A DNA stretch of 64,000 nt from an uncultured Myxococcales bacterium (GCA_937980205.1 CALJKW010000016.1:1-64000), one strand, 5' to 3'. Shown: positions 41,628 to 51,265, counted from the stretch's first letter. Made by a program: numbers and translations. Notes: generated by a model not told the origin, from the sequence alone.

Positions 41628-44600
41628 TCAGGGCTTCGCGGTCGAGGCTTCCTGCATCTTCTGGGCGACGGCGACCGGGCGGCGGCGGACGAGGACGGTC
41701 TTGCGGCCGAGGAACTCCTGGCTCTCGCGGGCGAAGACGGTCACGTAGTTGTTGCCCTCTTTCAAGGTGAAGTCGGTGGTGAACTTCATCTTGCCCTCGT
41801 CGTTGGGGTCGGCGGCGCGGAAGAAGACCTTCTGGTCATTCACCAGCACGTAGGCGTCGAGCAGCACGGGGCTGTTGATGACGGCCGAGAGGGTGAAGCG
41901 GTCGCCGTCGGTGACGACTCCGCCGGCCTGGGGGTCGACGCTCAGCGAGATCTGCGGCGGCTCGCGCATCGCGACGTAGGTGACGTCCTTCGCGGGGGCG
42001 GCCTTCTGGCCCTTCGCTTCCTTCACGTCGGCCAGGCGGACGAAGGCGACGCGGTCCTGGTCCCACTGAATGACGGAGACCTGACCGCCACGCGCGACCT
42101 CGTTGAAGATGCCGCCCTTCGGCAGCCGGGCCATCGGCTTCGCGTTGGGGTCGGCGCTCGGCAACAGCTCGGCCTTCTCCGACAGCTTCACCGTGCCCTT
42201 CTTGACCTCGAAGGCGACCGGCGGAGCGTCGTCGCTGGCGACGGGGATGGCGAGCTTCTCGGCGGTGTACTCCTCGAGGGGCTCGTCGATGATCGCCATG
42301 CGCAGGGGGAAGTCTTTGCCCTTCCAGCCGCGCTTGACCTGCAGGTTGAAGCGGGCGGTCTTGGTCTCACCGGGCTGCAGCTCGCCGAGCTTGAAGCGGC
42401 CCTTCTCGATGAAGATGTTCTGGTCGCCGGCATTCTTGATGGTGGCGAACGTGTCCTGCGCGCGGCCGGTGCCGTTGTTGGTGACGTCGAGGAGCAGCGT
42501 CATCGACTCGCCGCGCTGAACGAGGCCGTCTCCGTTGCAGCCGTCGCAGTTGTCGAGCACCTGGTAGTTGAAGGCGAACGAGGGGCGGGGGAGCTCGACG
42601 AACGAGAGCTCTCCCTGGACGGTGTCTTCGAGGGTCTTGGCGTCGTCCTGGAACTTCACCGTCACGCCGTCGCGGCGCGAGATGATGTCCTTCGGCATCT
42701 TCACCTGGACGGTCCACGTCTTCTTCTCGCCCGGCTTGAGCATGCCGAAGAGGAACTCGCGCTTGTCGAGCCAGCCGTTCTCGCTCTCGGTCCACGCGCG
42801 GAGGCGGCGAATGGTCTCGGAGCCCTTGTTCTCGGCGGTGACCTCGAGCTGCACGGTCTCTCCGGCGGCGATCTTCCGGTCGGCGCCCGGCTTGATGGAG
42901 CCGGCGAGCTGCGGGTTCTTCGCGCTGTCGCCCTTGCTCCAGTCGACGCCGAGGGCGCCGATGGCGCTGGCGATGCGCTCTTCCTCGGCGCGGGTGCGGT
43001 CGGCGACGAAGGCCTTGCCGGCGTCGAGCATCTTGTCGCGGCGGTTGAACGGGGCGGTGAGCACGTAGTCGCGCGCGAAGGTCACTTCGAAGTCCTCGCG
43101 GACCTCGTCCTGCGACTCGGCGTCGAGCTGGTCGTCGAGGTCTTCGGCCTCTTCGGCGTCGGTGAGCGGGTTCTTGCCCTTCTTCGCCGGGTTCTGGCCC
43201 TTGCCGTCCTTGAGCGAGGCTTCCTTCTGCTTGTCCTCTTTCTTCTCGGCGTTCTCGCGGGCGACCTTCTCCTTCTCGGACTCCTTGAGGTACTTGAAGG
43301 ACATCGACGGCTTCTCGCGCATGACGAGGTCTTCGCGCTTCTTCACCGCGGTCGCGTTCGAGGGGTTCGAGAAGTGGTGGTCGAGGTCGGCCTCACCCAT
43401 CGTCTTGCGCGGGGCGAAGAGATCGATGCGGTCCTTCGTGACGCGCGTGGGGATGAGCTCGACGTCGGGGACGATGCCGACCTCCTGAATCGAGATGTCG
43501 CCGGGCGTGAGGTACTTCGCGATGGTGAGCTTGAGCGCGCTCTCGTCGGGGAAGTCGTAGAGCACCTGCACGGAGCCCTTGCCGAACGTCTGGCGGCCGA
43601 TGATGACGGCGCGGTTGAGGTTCTTGAGCGCGCCGGCGACGATCTCGCTGGCAGACGCCGAGCCGGCGTTGACGAGCACCGCGATCGGCCAGTCGTCGTC
43701 GCCGTCGTCGGCGTGCGCCTTCTTCTCTTCGCGGAGCTTGTCCGACAGGCCGACGGTCGCGACGATGGTGCCGTCGGACACGAAGAGGTCGGAGACCTGG
43801 ATGGCCTGGTCGAGCAGACCGCCGGGGTTGCCGCGCAGGTCGAGCACGAGGCCGCGCATGCCGTTCGGCGAGCCCTTCTGGCGGGCCTCACCGTCGAGCT
43901 CGGTCAGCGCCTGCTGCAGGTGGCGCGTGGTGTTGCCCTGGAAGTTCTTCAGCCGCACGTAGCCGACGTTCTGCGCGAGCAGCTTCGACTGCACGGACTC
44001 GATGTTGATGAGCGCGCGGGTGAGCGTCATCACCTGGGGCTTGTCCCAGCTCTTGCGGGCGATGGTGATGGTGACGCGCGAGTCGACGGGGCCGCGCAGC
44101 TTCGAGACGGCCTCGTTCAGGTCCATGTTGACGGTCGACTCCTCACCGATCTTGGTGATGGTGTCGTCTTTCTTGATGCCGGCGCGGAAGGCGGGCGTCT
44201 TGGGCAGCACCTTCACGACGGTGAGGTTGCCCTCCTTCATCTGGATGACGAACCCGAGGCCGCCGAACTCGCCCTTCGTGGTGAGCTTCATCTCCCGGTA
44301 CATCTCGGGCTTGAGCAGCACGGAGTGCGGGTCGAGCGTCTGCAGCATGCCGTTGATCGCGGCGTACTCGATGTCGCGCGTGTCCTCGACGGGGCGCATG
44401 TTGCGCGAGATGAAGTCGAAGACGTCGCGCAGCGTGAAGCTCATCTTCCACAGCGAGTCGACGTGGCTGATGTCGAACTCCTTGAGCTTGCCGTTGACGT
44501 TGAGCTTGAGCTTCCCGGAGTCGGCGTTGCCGTCGACCATGACGTCGGGGACCTGCTTCTCGACCAGCTCGAGGGCCGAGACCATCATCTCCTTCGGCTT

Positions 44601-44846
44601 CACGCGCCGAGGGTCGACGTAGTTGTCCTTCACGTAGATGATGACCTTCGAGAAGACCCGCATCGCGGACAGGTCGTGCTGCTGCTTGCCGCCCTTTTCG
44701 TCGCCGTCGTCACCGCGCGCTTCACCGCGCGGCGGAGCCGCCGAGGCCTCGGTGATCACCAGCGGGACCGGGACGCGATCGCTGCCGACCAATGCCCAGG
44801 CGACCAGCAACGCAGAGACGATGAGCGCGCGCCTAAAGATGTACAT
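41628..44846 (-). CDS. S41-family C-terminal processing protease with long multi-domain tail
   Basis: A 1072-residue secreted protease, far longer than typical CtpA (about 400-500) or Prc (about 680). N-terminal signal/anchor (about residues 5-30), then a helical region, a PDZ domain (about 165-265; GLGFVIQMKEG, AFRAGIKKDD) and the S41 core with LVLDLRGNPGGLLDQA, catalytic S398 in GSASASEIVAGAL and K423 in GRQTFGKGSVQ; the 25-residue spacing equals that of plant D1 protease. After a charged, lysine-rich linker (about 500-620) come two Ig/CARDB-like beta domains and an SH3-like segment (near 920-960). Probably a periplasmic protease acting on envelope proteins; tail domains may select substrates. 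Confidence 0.9.
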   Translation of the reverse strand: MYIFRRALIVSALLVAWALVGSDRVPVPLVITEASAAPPRGEARGDDGDEKGGKQQHDLSAMRVFSKVIIYVKDNYVDPRRVKPKEMMVSALELVEKQVPDVMVDGNADSGKLKLNVNGKLKEFDISHVDSLWKMSFTLRDVFDFISRNMRPVEDTRDIEYAAINGMLQTLDPHSVLLKPEMYREMKLTTKGEFGGLGFVIQMKEGNLTVVKVLPKTPAFRAGIKKDDTITKIGEESTVNMDLNEAVSKLRGPVDSRVTITIARKSWDKPQVMTLTRALINIESVQSKLLAQNVGYVRLKNFQGNTTRHLQQALTELDGEARQKGSPNGMRGLVLDLRGNPGGLLDQAIQVSDLFVSDGTIVATVGLSDKLREEKKAHADDGDDDWPIAVLVNAGSASASEIVAGALKNLNRAVIIGRQTFGKGSVQVLYDFPDESALKLTIAKYLTPGDISIQEVGIVPDVELIPTRVTKDRIDLFAPRKTMGEADLDHHFSNPSNATAVKKREDLVMREKPSMSFKYLKESEKEKVARENAEKKEDKQKEASLKDGKGQNPAKKGKNPLTDAEEAEDLDDQLDAESQDEVREDFEVTFARDYVLTAPFNRRDKMLDAGKAFVADRTRAEEERIASAIGALGVDWSKGDSAKNPQLAGSIKPGADRKIAAGETVQLEVTAENKGSETIRRLRAWTESENGWLDKREFLFGMLKPGEKKTWTVQVKMPKDIISRRDGVTVKFQDDAKTLEDTVQGELSFVELPRPSFAFNYQVLDNCDGCNGDGLVQRGESMTLLLDVTNNGTGRAQDTFATIKNAGDQNIFIEKGRFKLGELQPGETKTARFNLQVKRGWKGKDFPLRMAIIDEPLEEYTAEKLAIPVASDDAPPVAFEVKKGTVKLSEKAELLPSADPNAKPMARLPKGGIFNEVARGGQVSVIQWDQDRVAFVRLADVKEAKGQKAAPAKDVTYVAMREPPQISLSVDPQAGGVVTDGDRFTLSAVINSPVLLDAYVLVNDQKVFFRAADPNDEGKMKFTTDFTLKEGNNYVTVFARESQEFLGRKTVLVRRRPVAVAQKMQEASTAKP

Positions 44847-44900
44847 GTGTGGGGATCTCTTTGGAAATCTCTCGAAGCCTAATCAGCCGAGTAGGCCCCT

Positions 44901-45653
44901 TCAAGGAAGGTGGGGTTGCAACGCACGGAAGAGCAATGTTCCTCCCACCACCGCTATAGGCACCAGGAAGAAGTTCAGCACGGGCACCCACAGCATCACG
45001 TACAGGGCGAGGCCGAACCCCAAAGAAACGCTCGGGTGCGCTCGCATCACCTGCGTCACCTTCTTGAAGGGCAACAGGTGCCTGGCCATGGGTCCGGAGA
45101 GGTATTCGGCCGACAGCCACCACGCCGCCCAGGCGGTGCTGAGCAGGAAGTACACGACGCTGCCGACGCCGGGCACGAAGTGCAGCGGGAAGAGGACGAG
45201 GAAGCCGAACACGATGATCGCCAGACGAGACGCCGTGTGGGCGAGCGACGTTCCGATCGACTTGAAGAATCTGCCGACGGAGAAGGGTGGGGCGGTGAAG
45301 CCGCCGCAGCGCTCCTCGGTGGCCTCGGAGATGGGGTCTTGCAGCGGAGCGAGCACGAGCGCGGGGATGCTCAGCGCCCCGATGACGACGAGCACGAGGT
45401 AGACGACGAACCCGAGCAGCCAGCCGAGGCTGGCGTCGCCGATGATGGCGCGCGCGATGCGGCTGGAGACGGGCCACAGCCCCACGAACAGCCCGACCAG
45501 CGTTATGCCGGTGACGATGGAGGAGACGAGGCTCAAGCCGAGCAGCTTGCCGCCCTGGAACACGAGCCTGAGGCTCTTCAACGGGAGAAAGGCCCCGGTG
45601 AAGAAATCGCGCAACCCACCCGAAAGGGCAGGGATGGGACTCTCGCTGGGCAT
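44901..45653 (-). CDS. EI24/CysZ-like membrane protein
   Basis: A 250-residue protein with about five to six membrane segments, matching the EI24 family that includes the sulfate permease CysZ. The family-type segment APLQDPISEATEER follows the second helix pair, and FVPGVGSVVYFLLSTAWAAW is a typical later helix. It is divergent from glutamate-cysteine ligase with only 35 bases between starts, which would fit a shared sulfur-metabolism theme (sulfate uptake and glutathione), but no sulfate-specific residue is recognisable. Confidence 0.82.
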   Translation of the reverse strand: MPSESPIPALSGGLRDFFTGAFLPLKSLRLVFQGGKLLGLSLVSSIVTGITLVGLFVGLWPVSSRIARAIIGDASLGWLLGFVVYLVLVVIGALSIPALVLAPLQDPISEATEERCGGFTAPPFSVGRFFKSIGTSLAHTASRLAIIVFGFLVLFPLHFVPGVGSVVYFLLSTAWAAWWLSAEYLSGPMARHLLPFKKVTQVMRAHPSVSLGFGLALYVMLWVPVLNFFLVPIAVVGGTLLFRALQPHLP

Positions 45654-45688
45654 CTCGATTTCGACGTTATAAGGCCGGTCTCGATTTC

Positions 45689-46996
45689 ATGTCGCTGGAT
45701 GCGAAGCAGAGCGAAGCACGCACGGTCACGTCGGTAGGCGATCTGCTCGCGTACTTCCGCGACGCGGAGAAGGGCAGCGGCAAGCGCCTGATCGGGCTCG
45801 AGCACGAGAAGCTCATCTACCCGGCCGGCGGCTCGGCTCCCGTCCCGTACGAGGGCGGCATCGGCAAGGTGCTCGAGGGCTTCGCGCAGTTCGGCTGGAA
45901 GGAGTTCCGCGAGGCGCCGGGGCTGCCGGTCATCGCGATGACGCGCGGCTCGGCGGCGTTGTCGCTCGAGCCGGGCGGCCAGTTCGAGCTGTCGGGCAGC
46001 CCGGTCGAGACGGCGCGCGCCGCGCACGAGGAGAACCTGCAGCACCTGCGCGAGCTGAAGGCCGTGCTCGAGCCGCTCGGGCTTCGCGCGGTGGCGCTCG
46101 GGTACCGGCCGTTCGAGCGCGTCGACCAGATGCCGTGGATGCCGAAGACGCGGTACCGCACGATGCGGCAGACGCTCGGCGCGCGCGGCGGGCTCGCGCT
46201 CGACATGATGCTGATGACGGCGACGGGGCAGGTGTCGCTCGACTGGGCCGACGAGGCCGACTGCGCCGAGATGATGTCGCTGTCGGCGCGGGTCTCGCCG
46301 CTGCTCGTCGCGCTGTACGCGAACAGCCCGCTGGTGCGCGGCGAGCCGTCGGGCTTCATGTCGTACCGCTCGCACGTGTGGACGGACGTCGACCCCAAGC
46401 GCTGCGGGTACCTGCCGGCGATGTTCGACGGCTCGTTCTCGTACCGGGCGTACGTCGAGTGGGCGCTCGATGCCCCGCTCTTGTTCCTGCGGCGCCGCGG
46501 CGAGTACCTGGGGCCGAAGATGACGTTCCGGCAGCTGCTCTCCGACGGCTTCGAGGGCAAGCCCGCGCTCTACGACGACTGGGTCGATCACCTGTCGACG
46601 CTGTTCCCCGAGGTGCGCATCAAGCGGGTGATGGAGATTCGCTCGGCCGACGGCTGCAACGCGCCGATGACGGCCGCGCTGTCGGCGCTCATGCGCGGCC
46701 TCTTGTACGACCGCACGGCGCGCGACGAGCTCGGGCGGCTCTTGCCGGCGCGCACGCTGGCGCAGCACCAGGAGATCCACGCGCGCGCACAGCGCGAAGG
46801 GCTGCCGGCGTTCTCCGCACAGGCGCGCGAGGTGATCGGCATCGCGCGGCGCGGGCTCGAGCGGCTGCCGGGCGACGATGCTCCGCTGCTCGACGTGCTC
46901 GAGGAGCGGGCGGTGAGCGGCTGGAGCCCCGCTCACGACGTGCTCGCGGCGCCGCGCGAGCCGGCGAGGCTGTTCGACGCGTTTCCGCCGGTCTGA
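45689..46996 (+). CDS. gshA: glutamate--cysteine ligase, plant/alphaproteobacterial type
   Basis: First enzyme of glutathione synthesis: joins glutamate and cysteine using ATP. The 435-residue protein has family segments RLIGLEHEKLIY (metal and glutamate site), EPGGQFELSGSP, MPKTRYRTMR and EIRSADGCNAP. This is the GCS2 plant-type enzyme, unlike E. coli GshA. No gshB lies next to it. ATG at 45689. Confidence 0.95.
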   Translation: MSLDAKQSEARTVTSVGDLLAYFRDAEKGSGKRLIGLEHEKLIYPAGGSAPVPYEGGIGKVLEGFAQFGWKEFREAPGLPVIAMTRGSAALSLEPGGQFELSGSPVETARAAHEENLQHLRELKAVLEPLGLRAVALGYRPFERVDQMPWMPKTRYRTMRQTLGARGGLALDMMLMTATGQVSLDWADEADCAEMMSLSARVSPLLVALYANSPLVRGEPSGFMSYRSHVWTDVDPKRCGYLPAMFDGSFSYRAYVEWALDAPLLFLRRRGEYLGPKMTFRQLLSDGFEGKPALYDDWVDHLSTLFPEVRIKRVMEIRSADGCNAPMTAALSALMRGLLYDRTARDELGRLLPARTLAQHQEIHARAQREGLPAFSAQAREVIGIARRGLERLPGDDAPLLDVLEERAVSGWSPAHDVLAAPREPARLFDAFPPV

Positions 46997-47035
46997 TTCG
47001 GCGCCGCCGCCGTCGCCTCAACGTCGGATGAAGGT

Positions 47036-47401
47036 TCAGCCTTTGATCGCGGCTTCGAGCTTGCCGAAGTTGTACGAGTCGGGGCCGTAGCGCCCGAGGA
47101 TCGTCTTCGACTTGTCGATGAGGAACGGGCCGTGGTTGCCCGCCTTGAGCGCGTAGCCCGCGACCGGCTTCTCGACGACGAGCTCTTTGACGGCCTCGCC
47201 CTTGAGCACGCGGTTCACCTTGAGCTTCACCTTCTGCGAAGGCGCCTTCAGCCCGCGGCTGGTCGCCTCGGGCCGCATCTTCGGGTCGAGCGGAGGCTCG
47301 GGCGGCTTGGGCCCCGTCGAGATGACCTCGACGACTTCGGCGTCCACGACCCAGACCGCGAGAGGGAGAACTTCGGAGAGCGGCTCGGGGGGCTTGGCCA
47401 T
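47036..47401 (-). CDS. small protein directly downstream of the calpain gene; TIMP/NTR-like pattern
   Basis: A 121-residue protein starting one base after the calpain stop, so cotranscribed with it. The sequence is beta-rich: AVWVVDAEVVEVIS, a proline-rich loop, VKLKVNRVLKGE, LVVEKP, and GPFLIDKSKTILGRYGPDS. The order ('V..V...VLKG' then a later 'G..FL') resembles OB-fold NTR/TIMP-like proteins, some of which inhibit proteases, but the diagnostic N-terminal cysteines are missing and there is no signal peptide. I do not assign a function; position makes a role with the calpain worth testing. Confidence 0.65.
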   Translation of the reverse strand: MAKPPEPLSEVLPLAVWVVDAEVVEVISTGPKPPEPPLDPKMRPEATSRGLKAPSQKVKLKVNRVLKGEAVKELVVEKPVAGYALKAGNHGPFLIDKSKTILGRYGPDSYNFGKLEAAIKG

Positions 47402-47402
47402 A

Positions 47403-49142
47403 TCAGGGGTTCGTATACATCAACGTCTGGTAGAGCTTCGAGAAGGTCTGCAGGTCGAGCTCGAAGATGCCGTCGTTCGAGCCGTTGCCCGCAGGCTCGG
47501 ACTCGCCCCACGGGTTGCGCAGCTTGACGTACTTCTTCCCGTCGCGCTCCTCGTAGCCGATCACCGAGTAGGCGTGGTTCGCGTAGACGCCGGTGTTCGT
47601 GTAGCGCGCCTCTTCGGTCTCACCGTACGTGCCTGCGGCGACCGGCTGCTTCGCGTCGAGCGCGCGCTTGATCTGGTTGAACACCGCGTCCGCGTTCGAC
47701 TCGCGGATGCCCATGTCCTGGCCGTCGCGGCCGACGAACTCCTGCATCACGGTGCTGGCGTAGCCGCCGTTGCCGATCTCGTTGAAGCTGCCCTTCCACT
47801 GCGCGTAGGCCTTCTCGACGATGGGGTACCAGAGCTCCATGGTGCGGGCGCCCTTGTCGTTGCCGCCGCTCGAGCCGTAGAGCGGGCCGCCCCAGCTGCG
47901 CACGTAGAGGTCGCCGTCGACCTTCACCTTCACGTCGCGGAAGCCGCTGGCCGAGCGCCAGTCGCGCTCCTTGAAGGTGACGGTGTACGTGCCGTCGCCG
48001 TGGTCCTCGATCATGTCCTCGATGACCTGCGGGTTGTCCTTCGCGATCGCCGCGACGGCGGCGGGGAAGTAGCAGTTGCCGATCTGGCCCTGGACGGGGT
48101 CCTGCAGCGAGACGCCGTTCCTGAACAGCGGGCCGGTGAAGCGCTCGGTGCTGAAGCGCGGGCGGCCGTTCGCGTCGAGCTCGTCCTTGTGCAGCGCAGG
48201 ATCCTTGATGAGGTCGACCGTGCCGCCGTCGGCGCCGGGGACCTGCAGCTTGCCGACGCTGGCCGTGAAGCCGGTGTTGTTGCGGCCGTCGGTCGACGCG
48301 ACGTTGAACGTGTCGCCGGGGCGGCCGTTGAGCTGCACGCCGGGAGCGAACGAGCCCTTGTCGTCGAGCGTGACGACCGTCTTCTCGCCGGTGCGCACGT
48401 TGGTGAACTGCAGCTTCGCGCCCGGCTCGCTGACCTGGCGGCTCGCGTTGATGTTGGTGACGTCGATCTTGCCGTTGCCCCCGTCGGCGAGGCCGATGCG
48501 GAAGATGGCGACCTCGGCGTTGCGCGTATCGGTCGAGGCGATGCCGGTCGCGCGGACGGTGACCCACTCGCCGGTGGTGCCGTCGGCGTGACGGGCGCGC
48601 ATGCGGATCAGGTCGCCTTCTTTGAGCGCCTGGTCGCCGGTCAGCTTCGCGTTGGTGAAGCGGCCGTCGGCGCCGACGGTCGCGATGACCGTGGTGTCTT
48701 CGAGGTGCAGGCGGCCGGTGGGCGACGCGGAGACGTTGATCGCCTCGATCTTGTCGCCCGGCTTGCCGAAGCCGGAGAGGCCGTTCGCCTGATCACCGAC
48801 GATGCGCAGCTCGCCGGTGTTGACCGGCGGCGGCGGGGTCTCGCGGCCGAGCACCGCCTCGAAGAAGCTCTTCGCCGACGGGTCGAGCCGCACCGTGCCC
48901 TGGTCGAGGATCTTGGTGAGGTCGGCCTTCTCGGCGGCGGTCATGCCGCGGCGGATCAGCGCGAGCTGCTGGTCGCGGCTCATGCGGCCCAGGTTCCGCA
49001 GCGCGCTCGACGCCGACATGCCGGAGCGGTCGCCGACCTCGGCGAGCATCTTCAGCGCCTGCGTGTCGTCGATCTTCCCGTTGGAGTCTTCGAGCGTCTT
49101 GTAGAGCTGAGAGAGGCGGCGGTCGGAGATCGGGAGGGGCAT
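47403..49142 (-). CDS. calpain-family (C2) cysteine protease with beta-domain N-terminus
   Basis: A 579-residue protein whose C-terminal about 260 residues are a papain-fold calpain catalytic domain. All three catalytic residues are visible: C357 in QIGNCYFPAAVAAIA, H523 in NHAYSVIGYE, N543 in KLRNPWGES. The oxyanion glutamine precedes the cysteine (VQGQIGNC). The N-terminal region has a helical start (SNGKIDDTQALKML, EF-hand-like), then two Ig-like beta units (about 108-210 and 212-300). There is no classical signal peptide. Bacterial calpains are uncommon and poorly studied; the protein could be intracellular or exported by a non-Sec route. Operon with the 121-residue protein. Confidence 0.9.
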   Translation of the reverse strand: MPLPISDRRLSQLYKTLEDSNGKIDDTQALKMLAEVGDRSGMSASSALRNLGRMSRDQQLALIRRGMTAAEKADLTKILDQGTVRLDPSAKSFFEAVLGRETPPPPVNTGELRIVGDQANGLSGFGKPGDKIEAINVSASPTGRLHLEDTTVIATVGADGRFTNAKLTGDQALKEGDLIRMRARHADGTTGEWVTVRATGIASTDTRNAEVAIFRIGLADGGNGKIDVTNINASRQVSEPGAKLQFTNVRTGEKTVVTLDDKGSFAPGVQLNGRPGDTFNVASTDGRNNTGFTASVGKLQVPGADGGTVDLIKDPALHKDELDANGRPRFSTERFTGPLFRNGVSLQDPVQGQIGNCYFPAAVAAIAKDNPQVIEDMIEDHGDGTYTVTFKERDWRSASGFRDVKVKVDGDLYVRSWGGPLYGSSGGNDKGARTMELWYPIVEKAYAQWKGSFNEIGNGGYASTVMQEFVGRDGQDMGIRESNADAVFNQIKRALDAKQPVAAGTYGETEEARYTNTGVYANHAYSVIGYEERDGKKYVKLRNPWGESEPAGNGSNDGIFELDLQTFSKLYQTLMYTNP

Positions 49143-49225
49143 GGTGCGATTCCTAGATTGTGAGAAAAAGGCAGAGAGTTCGGCCGCTTGGAGGCGCCGC
49201 CTTCATTTGCCTACATCATCGACAA

Positions 49226-51265
49226 CTAGGACTTCGAAGTTGCGCCGAAGAGGCGCCTGAGGCCGGAGAGCAGGCCTCTGCGGCCCGCGTCTTCCTCTCC
49301 AGGCAGCGGCGCCGCCGCGAGAATTGCCGCGCGGATCTCGTCGCTTGCGTCGGCGGTCGAGAAGCTGATCCGCGCCTTGCCGCCGGGGCCGCTGGCCGAG
49401 AGATCGAGCCGCCCGTCGTTGCTGACGGAGAAGCGGACGGAGAGCTCTCCTGCCTTCTCCGGCACCACGTGGAGGGCGCCGAGGTACTCGTTGTCCTCCG
49501 CGCGCGAGGCGGTGCCCTGGAAGACGGCGAGCTGCATCGGGCTCTCGGCGGCGATCGGAACTTCGAGCGTCTTCTCGGCGGGCAGGCGCGTGTTGCGCTC
49601 GAGCACGCGGCGAAAGCCGCCGCCCTTCACCGCGACCCCGATGGGGGCGGAGAGCACCTCGGAGAGCGTGATGCCCTGCTTGCCGCGCTCGCGCTGGACG
49701 ATGGAGTGGCCGAGCAGCGCGGCGCCGAGCGCCACGGCCCCTTGCGGGTCGACGTCGGAGCGGGCGGGCTTGCCGAGCATCGCCTCGAGGCGCTTCTTCA
49801 CCAGCGGGGCGCGGCTCTGGCCTCCGACGAGCAGCACCTCGTCGACGCTGTTCGCCTGAATGCGCGCGGTCTCGAGCACCACCTTGGTGATCTCGCTCGT
49901 GCGCTCGACGAGATCGGTGGTGAGCTGCTCGAGCCAGGCGCGCGTGACGTCGTCGCTCAGATCGATGGGCTTGCCGCTCTCGTCCGCGGCGACGAAGGGG
50001 ATCTGCACGTGCGCCTTCTCGGCGTCGCTGAGCGAGATCTTCGCGGCCTCGGCGGCGTCGCGCACGCGCTGCAGCGAGGCGCGGCTGGCCTCGATGGCGG
50101 CGCGCGACGAGGGGGGCAGCTTCGCGATGAGGGCGTCGGCGAGGCGCTGATCGAAGTCGACGCCGCCGAGGAAGTTGTCGCCGCCGGTGCTGACGACCTC
50201 GAGGTCGTCGCCGGTCATCTCGACGACGCTGGCGTCGAAGGTGCCTCCGCCCAGGTCGTAGACGAGCAGGCGCTTGCGGGCGAGCCCCTTGCCGTGGCCG
50301 AACGCGAGCGCGACGGCCGAGGGCTCGTTCAAGATGCGCAGGACGTCGAGCCCGGCGAGCTTGCCGGCCTCGAGCATCGCGCCGCGCTGGTGATCGGTGT
50401 ACCAGGCGGGGACGCAGAGCACCGCGCGCGTGACCTCGCGGCCGAGCAGCTCGCTGGTCGCGGACTTGAGCTCTTTGAGCAGCAGCGCGGCGAGCTCGGG
50501 AGCGGACCAGGTGCGGCCGGCGAGCTCGACGCCGGCGTCTCCCTCGGGGTCGGGCGCGAGCGTGAAGGCGCAGCGGCCGGCCAGCTCGCGGATCTGACGC
50601 GAGCGCGCGCGGCGCCCCATCACGCGCTTGAAGCCGGCGGCGGCGTTCTGCGGCGACGTGACGAGAATGCCCTTCGCGTCGTGGCCGACCACCGGCGCGC
50701 CGCTGCCGTTGAGCGCCACGACGGTGGGGAGCACGAACTGGCCCTTGGCGCCGAGGGGGACGAGGCGGGGCGCTCCGTCGAGGAAGACGGCGGCGCGGCA
50801 CGTCGTCGTGCCGAGGTCGACACCCATGACGACGTCGTCTGCGAGGCTGAGCTTCTTCTTCTCCGGCGCGGGAGGAGGAGGCGGCGGCGGCGCCGACGCC
50901 TTCGGCGGCGGAGGCGGCAGCGGCTCGGACGGCGGGGCGGGCACCGGCTCGGGGGCGACGACGCCGTCGCGCGCGGCGGCGATGCGATCGATGAGCGCCT
51001 TGGTGCGCGGCTCGAGCCGGATGAACCGGACCACCATGCCGGTCTTGCCGGGGCCCTCTTCCTGGCGGACCTGCTGGACCACGCCCTCGCCGCGCATGAG
51101 CCGCTCGCCGTTCGAGAGGACGATCTCGAAGCTGATCTCGGTGCCCTCGGGCTTCGGGGCGCGCGTGGCGATGAAGATGCCGCCGCGCTCGACGTTCTGG
51201 CCGTAGCGCTCGATGAACTCGGCCTCCGTCGCGAACGGGAGCCTGATGCGAAGAGGAACCTTCAT
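49226..51265 (-). CDS. PilZ-domain protein fused to Hsp70-like ATPase
   Basis: A 679-residue fusion. Residues 1-100 are a PilZ-type domain of the myxobacterial paralog class (GRYGQ-like ERYGQNVERGGIFI and GMVVRFI). This class usually lacks the RxxxR c-di-GMP motif, and I do not see one. A proline-rich linker (about 101-140) leads to an Hsp70 nucleotide-binding domain with VMGVDLGTTTCRAAVF, LVYDLGGGTFDASVV and VLLVGGQSRAPLVKK, and a substrate-like C-terminal beta domain shorter than DnaK's. No lid region like DnaK's is evident. ATG at 51265 abuts the stop of the lipoprotein gene (51266), so the two are cotranscribed. Confidence 0.9.
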   Translation of the reverse strand: MKVPLRIRLPFATEAEFIERYGQNVERGGIFIATRAPKPEGTEISFEIVLSNGERLMRGEGVVQQVRQEEGPGKTGMVVRFIRLEPRTKALIDRIAAARDGVVAPEPVPAPPSEPLPPPPPKASAPPPPPPPAPEKKKLSLADDVVMGVDLGTTTCRAAVFLDGAPRLVPLGAKGQFVLPTVVALNGSGAPVVGHDAKGILVTSPQNAAAGFKRVMGRRARSRQIRELAGRCAFTLAPDPEGDAGVELAGRTWSAPELAALLLKELKSATSELLGREVTRAVLCVPAWYTDHQRGAMLEAGKLAGLDVLRILNEPSAVALAFGHGKGLARKRLLVYDLGGGTFDASVVEMTGDDLEVVSTGGDNFLGGVDFDQRLADALIAKLPPSSRAAIEASRASLQRVRDAAEAAKISLSDAEKAHVQIPFVAADESGKPIDLSDDVTRAWLEQLTTDLVERTSEITKVVLETARIQANSVDEVLLVGGQSRAPLVKKRLEAMLGKPARSDVDPQGAVALGAALLGHSIVQRERGKQGITLSEVLSAPIGVAVKGGGFRRVLERNTRLPAEKTLEVPIAAESPMQLAVFQGTASRAEDNEYLGALHVVPEKAGELSVRFSVSNDGRLDLSASGPGGKARISFSTADASDEIRAAILAAAPLPGEEDAGRRGLLSGLRRLFGATSKS

